From the NCBI GenBank assembly GCA_017311185.1, contig JAESUZ010001068.1, forward strand, positions 62,001-126,000: DNA of 64,000 nt, written 5' to 3'. The position numbers and the translations under genes were made by a program. Positions 57,937 through 64,000 of the stretch are shown here, piece by piece. This DNA is from Proteles cristata cristata. Its lineage: Eukaryota > Chordata > Mammalia > Carnivora > Hyaenidae. Within the stretch, counting starts at the first letter, position 1; the number at the start of each line of letters is the position of its first letter. The notes below the pieces were generated by a model, which was not told where the DNA came from, made no database searches, and saw only the letters and a program-made list of their open reading frames with translations.

Positions 57937-58600
57937 GGGAGGGCAGGGTTCGCTCCCGGGAGGGGCAGGTGGGGGTCGCTCCGGGAGGGGCAGGGGGGGT
58001 CTTTCCGGGAGGGGGCAGGTGGGGGTCGCTCCGGGGAGGGGCAGGTGGGGGTCGCTCCGGGAGGGCAGGTGGGGTCGTTTCCGGGAGGGGCAGGTGGGGT
58101 CGTCCGGGAGGCAGGTGGGGGTCGTTCCGAGGCAGGTGGGGTCGCCCGGGAGGGGCAGGTGGGGGCTCGTTCCGGGAGGGGCAGGTGGGGGTCGTTCCGG
58201 GAGGGCAGGTGGGGGGTCTTTCCGGGGGGGGGCAGGTGGGGGTCTTTCCGGGAGGGCGGGGGCAGGTGGGGGGCCCAGGGGAGGGGGACGGGAGGGGCAG
58301 GTGGGGGTCTTTCTGGGGAGGGGAGGTGGGGTCTTTCCGGGAGGGGACAGGGGGTCGTTCCGGGGAGGGGCAGGTGGGGGTCTTTCCGGGGAGGGGGCAG
58401 GTGGGGGTCGCTCCGGGAGGGGCAGGTGGGGGCTTCCGGGAGGGGCAGGTGGGGGGGTCGCAGGTGGGGCCGCCCGGTGGGGGGTCGTTCCGGGGAGGGG
58501 CAGGTGGGGGGTCGTTCCGGGGAGGGGCAGGTGGGGGGTCGTTCCGGGGAGGGGCAGGTGGGGGTCGTTCCGGGGAGGGGCAGGTGGGGGGTCGTTGTAG
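57937..58600 (+). repeat. G-rich minisatellite, about 25 units of 25-28 bp
   Basis: The unit core is GGGAGGGGCAGGTGGGGG followed by TCGTTCC, TCGCTCC or TCTTTCC. Units vary in G-run length and in the pyrimidine part. The last four (about 58483-58590) are almost identical, suggesting recent homogenisation at that end. Runs of four to six G recur throughout, so the plus strand could form G-quadruplexes and the minus strand i-motifs. Nearly every unit carries a CpG. Five of six reading frames stay open across it, a composition effect. Confidence 0.98.
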
Positions 58601-61069
58601 GGAGGCAGCTCGGCGGCAGAGGCTCCAGCGTGAGGCCCCCTGGAGGGGGAAGGGACAGCGTCCTCTGCACGTGCCCCTCCTGGGAGCGCCCCGCCCCCTG
58701 CACCCGATTCAGAACTGACCCCCAGCATCCGCTGGTGCCCCCCGCGCCCTCACAGCGAACCCGCTGTCTGAGCGGCCGACCCGGCGGGCACACAGGAGAG
58801 GCTCAGTGCCCTGCGGGGTCTGTACCCTGAGAGCAGACCTCACTCGGCACCTGGGGGGGGCCGTTCTCACACCCGAGACGGCTGGGGGCCGGGGCAGAAG
58901 GACCCCGGGTGCACTTTGGCGCCAGGCGGAGTGGGGGTCCCCAGCTCCCCCCTGGGAGGCCCCCTGGTGCTGTTTGGGGAGCACCTGCCGGGGGGCGGGC
59001 GCGGGGCCAGGTGCAGGGTCCGCCGACCGGGCCGGGTGGGCTGCGCCCGAGGGAGGGGCTTCCGGACCCCAGGAAGGCCTGCTGACTGAGTGACCCCGAG
59101 CCTCCGAGGACCCCCCTCGCAGGGGCGATGGCGAGGGCCCCCCGCACACCTCCCGGAGCCGCTGCGATGCGAGGGAGGCTCCACTTCACGCTGAGCAGGC
59201 TCCTCGGAGGCGGAGCGGGGCGCATGGAGGGTTCCCCCAAGGCACATGCGGGGGGTGGGGCAGGATTACTGGTCCCGGTTTGACCATGCGGTGGGCGGGG
59301 ACGAGGTACACAGAGGCCGGTGGGCGGCCGGGCACCACGGCGTTTTGGCGAGCAAGCCCCCCTCACCGGCTGGCCTCCCGCCGGGGGTGCAGGCTGGGCG
59401 GAGGCCACAGTCCGGTCGGGGAATCTCCGGGTGAGTCCTCCGCCCTGGGGTGGGGGAGGGGCTCACAGCGCAGGAGCTCATTCCCGGGGTCTTGGGTGAG
59501 GCTTGGAGCCCAACGGCAGGGGCCCTGGGAGCCAGGCGGGTCTCGGGGAACAGAGTCCACAGCCCTGACCTCTGACGGCGAGAGGGTCAGCGAGGCCCAC
59601 TGCAGTCACCTGGTCCTTGGGAACACAGGAGAGGAGGGGTGCTGCAGGAGAATTCCACCCCAGAGCGGGACCTCTAGCAACTTCTCCGAATGAGCACAGC
59701 TCTGCTAACTGAGCTGCTGAGATGGGGGAAGAGTGGGTGTGGGCGTGTGCCCCGGGCATCCACAAGGGCACCTTACCACCACGCCCTGGGGACATGCACT
59801 GTCCCAAGGAACTCCGCGCGGCCGTGGGGTGTCCCAGACATGGTCCTCGGCATCACAGGGCTCAGAGACAAGGCTGATGGTCACCCGAGCCTGTGCTCCT
59901 GGAGATGCTGAGGGGTCACCCAACTTTGATGAAGCCTCCGTGCCTCTCTCTCTCCCCCTCTCTGTCTCTGCATGTCTCTCTGTCTCTGTCTCTCTCAGCT
60001 CCTGAACGGCCTGGACTGGCCTCCTGATAAGACCCTCCGGCCTGTGCGTTTGGGCCCTGGAACCTCCCAACCGGCTTTCCGCACAGGTCACTCCTGTTTG
60101 TAAAACCCTGGAGACGTGTGGCCAGAGGGGTATCCCCCATAGCGAAGGCCGCCCCCCCCTTAAGAAGCCCTTCCCCCACCACAGCGTCAGTGCCCTGTGG
60201 ATAAAGTGTCTCCGTACGACAGTCTGGATTCCCTTCCTGGTGGACCTCAGTCACGTGCGGCTGTTTAACACTTGAAACGTGGCTGGACGGGAACTAGGTT
60301 TTATTTTATAATTATTAATTGAAATCCAGACAGCCACATATAGCTAGTGACCCCCTAGGCAAGAATGCAAATTTAGAGGGGGAAACTGAGGCAGGGAGCA
60401 GGTGGGGGAAGGGGAGAGCCCCCTGACCCAGGCCTCCCAGCTGCGCAGCAGACGGCCACGGTCCAGGCCTGTCCTGGGAAGTCCCTGCGTCCCCGTAGCT
60501 GGGCCGCTGGACCGCACCGGTGGAGGGGAGCAGAGAACCGGACGGTGCAAAGCCTCTTTCACCTTTGAGCATCTCCTGCAGCCCCAGGACACAGAGGTCC
60601 CTCTCAGTGGCAGGTGAGGGGTCTGTCCATCACACTCTTGCCAGGACCGGGGGCTCAGGGACGCTCCTCTCCCCCCATCCTGTGACTGAAACCCGCCTCC
60701 CCGCTCTCTTCCTTCATCCCACAGAGAAATGCAGATTTTTTTTTTCCTAAAGCTTTTGGAGAATGATCCGCAATAAGAACAATTTGTGCCGCACACACAT
60801 TAGCAGAGAGAAGCCTCGTATTGCACTGGCTCCTTCCTCTGTGGGCTCAGAACACCCGTTCTTTGTCTGGCTTCGCAGCCACGTTGGGCGGTGGGGGGCG
60901 ACAGGTGGGACAGCCCTGTGTGCTGGGAGGCGCTGGCTGTAAATCCACCGGGCTTCCTGGAAGCTGGGGGGCCTGCAGGGGGCGCTGCGGGAAGTTTTGC
61001 TGTCCCACTGCCCACAGTTGGGAGGTTTTCACTCAGGTGTAGAAACATGGTACTGGGGCCAGAGGCTCA
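58601..61069. other. CpG-rich single-copy DNA with a pyrimidine tract
   Basis: High CpG at 58620-59450. A CT-rich tract at 59940-59998 ends in CTCTCTCAG and looks like a splice acceptor or a simple repeat; no exon follows convincingly. A T-run lies at about 60730-60743. Open frames on both strands overlap and have no recognised domain. Confidence 0.5.
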
Positions 61070-61255
61070 GATTCCTGTTCTGGTTTCTGCTGACCTGCAG
61101 CGGCCCCTGCGCAAATGCCTCCACTTGGTCGAGTTCCGTTTTCTTCCTCGTGTAATGGGAGCGCAGTACATCTCCCTCGCCTGCCTTGCGGAGGCGAACA
61201 GGCTAAGAGGAGCCAACCGCTTTGAGTGTCAAGGACGTCTTAGGTGCTTGTCCCC
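61070..61255 (+). mobile_element. MIR SINE fragment
   Basis: CGCAAATGCCTCCACTTGGT, GTTTTCTTCCTCGTGTAATG and GCCTTGCGGAGGCGAACAGG follow the MIR 3' half order (..CAGTTTCCTCATCTGTAAAATGGG..) on plus. Diverged. Confidence 0.6.
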
Positions 61256-61432
61256 CTAACAAAGCCCGGCACTTCTCTTTCAAGAGGTCTGTGGAGAGGA
61301 AGGAGTTGCTTCTGAGCAAGTTCGGGGAGCAGAATGATGGGGCTCAGAGAGCACAATAGGGCTCAGGGGAGCATGTTGATGGGCTCAGGGAGCAAGACGG
61401 GACATGGCAGAGAGCTGGCCAAGAACATGGCC

Positions 61433-61660
61433 CCAGGCGCCTTGGTGGCTCAGTTGGCTAAGTGTCCGACTTCGGCTCAGGTCATGATCTCGTGGTTCGT
61501 GGGTTCGAGCCCCTCATCAGGCTCTGTGCTGACAGCTCAGAGCCTGGAGCCTGCTTCACATTCTGTATCTCCCTCTCTCTCTGACCCTCCTCTGCTCATG
61601 CTCTGTCTCTCTCTCTCTCTCTCAAAAATAAATAAATACAAAAATAAAAAATAAAAAAGA
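61433..61660 (+). mobile_element. CAN-type SINE
   Basis: Head CCAGGCGCCTTGGTGGCTCAG, a full tRNA-like part and CT-rich segment, then AAATAAATAAATAC tail. Imperfect flanks (ACATGGCCCC and TCACGGCCCC) suggest the duplication. Confidence 0.93.
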
Positions 61661-62269
61661 AGAAGATCACGGCCCCTGAGTTAAGCCCTGAAGAGCAGTG
61701 CCTATCCCAGAGCTCACCCCATCTGGAGGCCAAGGTCCTGGCATTTTGTAACCCGTGTGAGCCTGGCTTTGGCAGAGGCCTCTGTGATGTTACAGAGGAT
61801 GGAAAGGCGAGGCTACACCTGCTGTCCTATGTGGAAGGAAATGGTCTGGAGGAAAGGCTTCTGGAAATTGTCATCAGCCGGTCAAGAAGCTCCAGGCAGG
61901 TGGCTCCCAGCAGCGCAGTGGTTACTTTCCATCATTTTGCTGGTGCGGTTATAGAGTTACAGCGTGCCCTTCACACACAGGAAGTCACTCGTACTCGGTC
62001 CTGCACGTAGCCTATCACTTGGCTGGAAGCCCATATGAATGATTGGATGGATTGTATGGAAAGATGGCGGGGGTGGGGGAAGAGCCAGGGAGGCACAGAG
62101 ACTAGTGTGTGTAGGCATTTTAAGCCTCCTTGCACTGATTCTCACAATGTCAGTCTTGCAAGCTTGAAGAGCTGGTGAAGACCCACCAGTGTGACACATG
62201 GACCAGTTAAGGTCCGGTCACCTCGCCCAAAGCAAGTGACCAAGGGCATTGTTTTAATCAACACAGCAC
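61661..62269. other. Single-copy DNA
   Basis: No feature recognised. Confidence 0.4.
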
Positions 62270-62410
62270 ATTATGCCTGTTAGGGTTCCCAGAATTAGAA
62301 ATCAAGAATACAATATTTGCAATACACTTAAACTAGAAAATGCTTTGCTGCTTTTCTGAATCTCAAATTTACCCGGGAATCGTGTATTTTACCTGGAGGC
62401 CTGGCTCTTG
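62270..62410. mobile_element. Possible DNA-transposon (MITE-like) relic
   Basis: The left part TTAGGGTTCCCAGAATTAGA and the reverse complement of the right part (CCAGGCCTCCAGGTAAAATA, then CCCGGGTAAATTTGAGATTC) resemble the two inverted ends of an old mammalian hAT-like element with GGGTTGCCAGATTTAGC ends. About 140 bp, heavily diverged; family name unresolved. Confidence 0.4.
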
Positions 62411-64000
62411 TGGACATATATGAGACCATCCGTGCACGCGCACTAACCTGGACCTCACACGTTGCCTTTCTCTGCAATTTACTGATTTAAACAATCAACG
62501 GCAATAGTGACTTTATGAAACCAACGTAAGGTGCAGAGATGAGCTTAGCAGAGAAACAGATTGTTTTCCTCTTGGAACCACCATATATGGGCCCCTTGTC
62601 CAGCGTGAGACCCTCTACATTTTCATGAATTCTTTCCCAGGTGGGAAGCAGTTTAAGATCAACAGAGGCTGGCATTTTGACGGGACCCTAGCTTGTCCTC
62701 GAAGGGTGTCCTGGACAGTCAGGTGCCTCGCTGCCGCCATCTCTGGTCCTTCCTGCCCAGAGCCCTAGCTGTGCCAGCGACAGATGAAAAGCCAGTGTGA
62801 CTAAGCCCTGCCGAAGACTCAGTTTCGATCAGTGTTTGGCAAGATCCTTTTCAAACGCGCTATACCAGCGAGAACGCCCGGGTGGCTTCTCACAAAAGCC
62901 CTTTTCCCAGTCTGGCTCCATTCGTTAAACAAATTTGCTCCGTCTTTGGCCCCAAACTCAAAGAGATGGATGCTGTATTATCTATTGTGCATGGTCAGGA
63001 TATATAGGATATTTGATAGAGGAAATGTTCAGCTCCTCGGAAATTCAATTCCATTAAATGCAGCAAGTATCCATTGAGTGCCTATAACTGCCTATCATTT
63101 TGATGTGGAGTGCCTCTTCAGGATTATTTTTCAAACTAGAGTATTCATTAGTCAGGATACAAGATTTCCAATGGAAACTTTTGTTGAGGCACTGAGCATT
63201 TTCTAAACCCCTTTTCCATGTCCATCTTCCATCAGGGACTGTGTAGGGAACAGTGGTCTGGGTGACAGAGGCTGCTGTCCCATGACCAATGCTCTAGTGG
63301 GACAGGTGGCCATTGGAAGAAACCCAAGGAGACCTCAGTAAGGAGCACTGGGTGGTGGGAAGAGACGCCCGGAGAAGTTCAGTCAATGGGGGACATGGAG
63401 TCCAGCGCGAAGGTGGCCTGGAGCCCCTGGATGACAGGGGCTTGCTTTGTATGGCTTCCCTGGCATGTGGTGGTGGACAGAGCACAAGGCGGTCAGCAAG
63501 TAAACACGTGACGATTGGCCACAAGCCCTGAATGACGCGCAGGGCGTCAAAAGCCGCAGAAGCAGAGAGGGTATCATCCTAGCCATGACTACACAATAAA
63601 ATCTCGGAGAGATGTAGGTTTGGGGAGCGAGGATAATGAAAGCAGTAGGTGTCAGTGAGGAGTGTGTGTGTGTGTGTGTGTGTGTGTGCTGGGGCTGTTG
63701 TGACCTGGCACCACACGGTGGGGACTTAACCAAGAGAAACGTGCTCTCGCCCCTGCCTGCTCCGGGTGCTGGAAGTGTGAGATCCAGGCGCCGGCAGGGC
63801 TGGTTCTTCTGAAGCTCGGAGTGGGAAGAAGTGTGTTCCCCGCCTCTCTCTGGATTCTGGTGGTTTGTGGGTAGCTACTGGCGCTCTTCGCTGCTCCCAC
63901 ACCTCTCTGATCTCTGCCTGCATTGTCACACGGTGTCATCCCCATGCCCGTGTCTGTCTGTCCAAACTTCCCCATTACCAGTCCTTTCAGACTGGGGCCC
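62411..64000. other. Mostly single-copy DNA
   Basis: A weak L2/MIR-like trace may lie at 63060-63100 (AAGTATCCATTGAGTGCC). A (TG)n lies at 63663. Short open frames have no recognised domain. Confidence 0.45.
63663..63688 (+). repeat. (TG)13 microsatellite
   Basis: 13 uninterrupted TG units. Likely polymorphic. Confidence 0.98.

Noticed and set aside
57937..58600. CRISPR-like array
   Set aside because: Directly adjacent G-rich units without unique spacers, in a mammalian genome; it is a minisatellite.
57743..58830. Gly/Arg/Pro-rich proteins of 285-312 residues on both strands
   Set aside because: They are read-through of a G-rich minisatellite lacking stop-forming trinucleotides. Five frames are open at once and unit lengths do not keep frame.
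59940..59998. Polypyrimidine tract ending in CAG as a splice acceptor
   Set aside because: It is a CT simple repeat; the sequence after it has no convincing exon frame or donor.

Overview
This window looks like mammalian nuclear DNA, most probably from a cat-family carnivore. The main evidence is about 21 copies of one tRNA-derived SINE. It starts with a head like GGCGCCTGGGTGGCTCAG, carries Pol III box A/B-like segments, then a CT-rich stretch and an AAATAAATAAA tail. This is the feliform CAN-SINE (SINEC_Fc type) as I know it. L1 3' ends of carnivore type support the assignment. I find no convincing protein-coding gene, rRNA gene, functional tRNA gene or CRISPR array. The longest open frames lie in CpG/GC-rich DNA or in a G-rich minisatellite, where stop codons are simply rare.

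Layout. 1-7.1 kb: GC-rich, mostly single-copy DNA with one old SINE, a MaLR LTR fragment and a MIR. 7.1-24 kb: AT-rich and repeat-dense. It holds an old plus-strand L1 (8.6-12.2 kb), a low-repeat stretch with two unexplained minus-strand open frames (12.2-14.7 kb), an ERV-like solo LTR (14.7-15.25 kb), an old minus-strand L1 split by a 1.3-kb insert (16.4-19.35 kb), a younger minus-strand L1 tail with an expanded (CTTT)n and a possible 3' transduction (19.35-19.93 kb), and an old LTR-like element with nested insertions. 24-29.9 kb: GC-rich, with a long LINE-2 relic and the two youngest-looking SINE types. 29.9-34.1 kb: old L1s, one split by an LTR-like block. 34.1-44.9 kb: GC-rich and nearly repeat-free, with no SINE for 14 kb, dotted with AT-rich islands that resemble conserved regulatory elements. 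45-49 kb: mixed, including a tiny 5'-inverted L1. 49.15-56.2 kb: one old L1 of about 7 kb carrying an LTR that itself carries two SINEs. 56.8-61.4 kb: CpG-rich, with a minisatellite of about 25 units at 57.94-58.60 kb. 61.4-64 kb: a SINE, a DNA-transposon relic and mostly single-copy DNA.

No set of genes working together can be described. The informative content is the layered history of transposon insertions, the tandem repeats, and a candidate non-coding regulatory domain at about 34-45 kb. Repeat family names come from memory of consensus sequences and were not checked by RepeatMasker. Boundaries without a target-site duplication (TSD) are accurate to about 20-50 bp.
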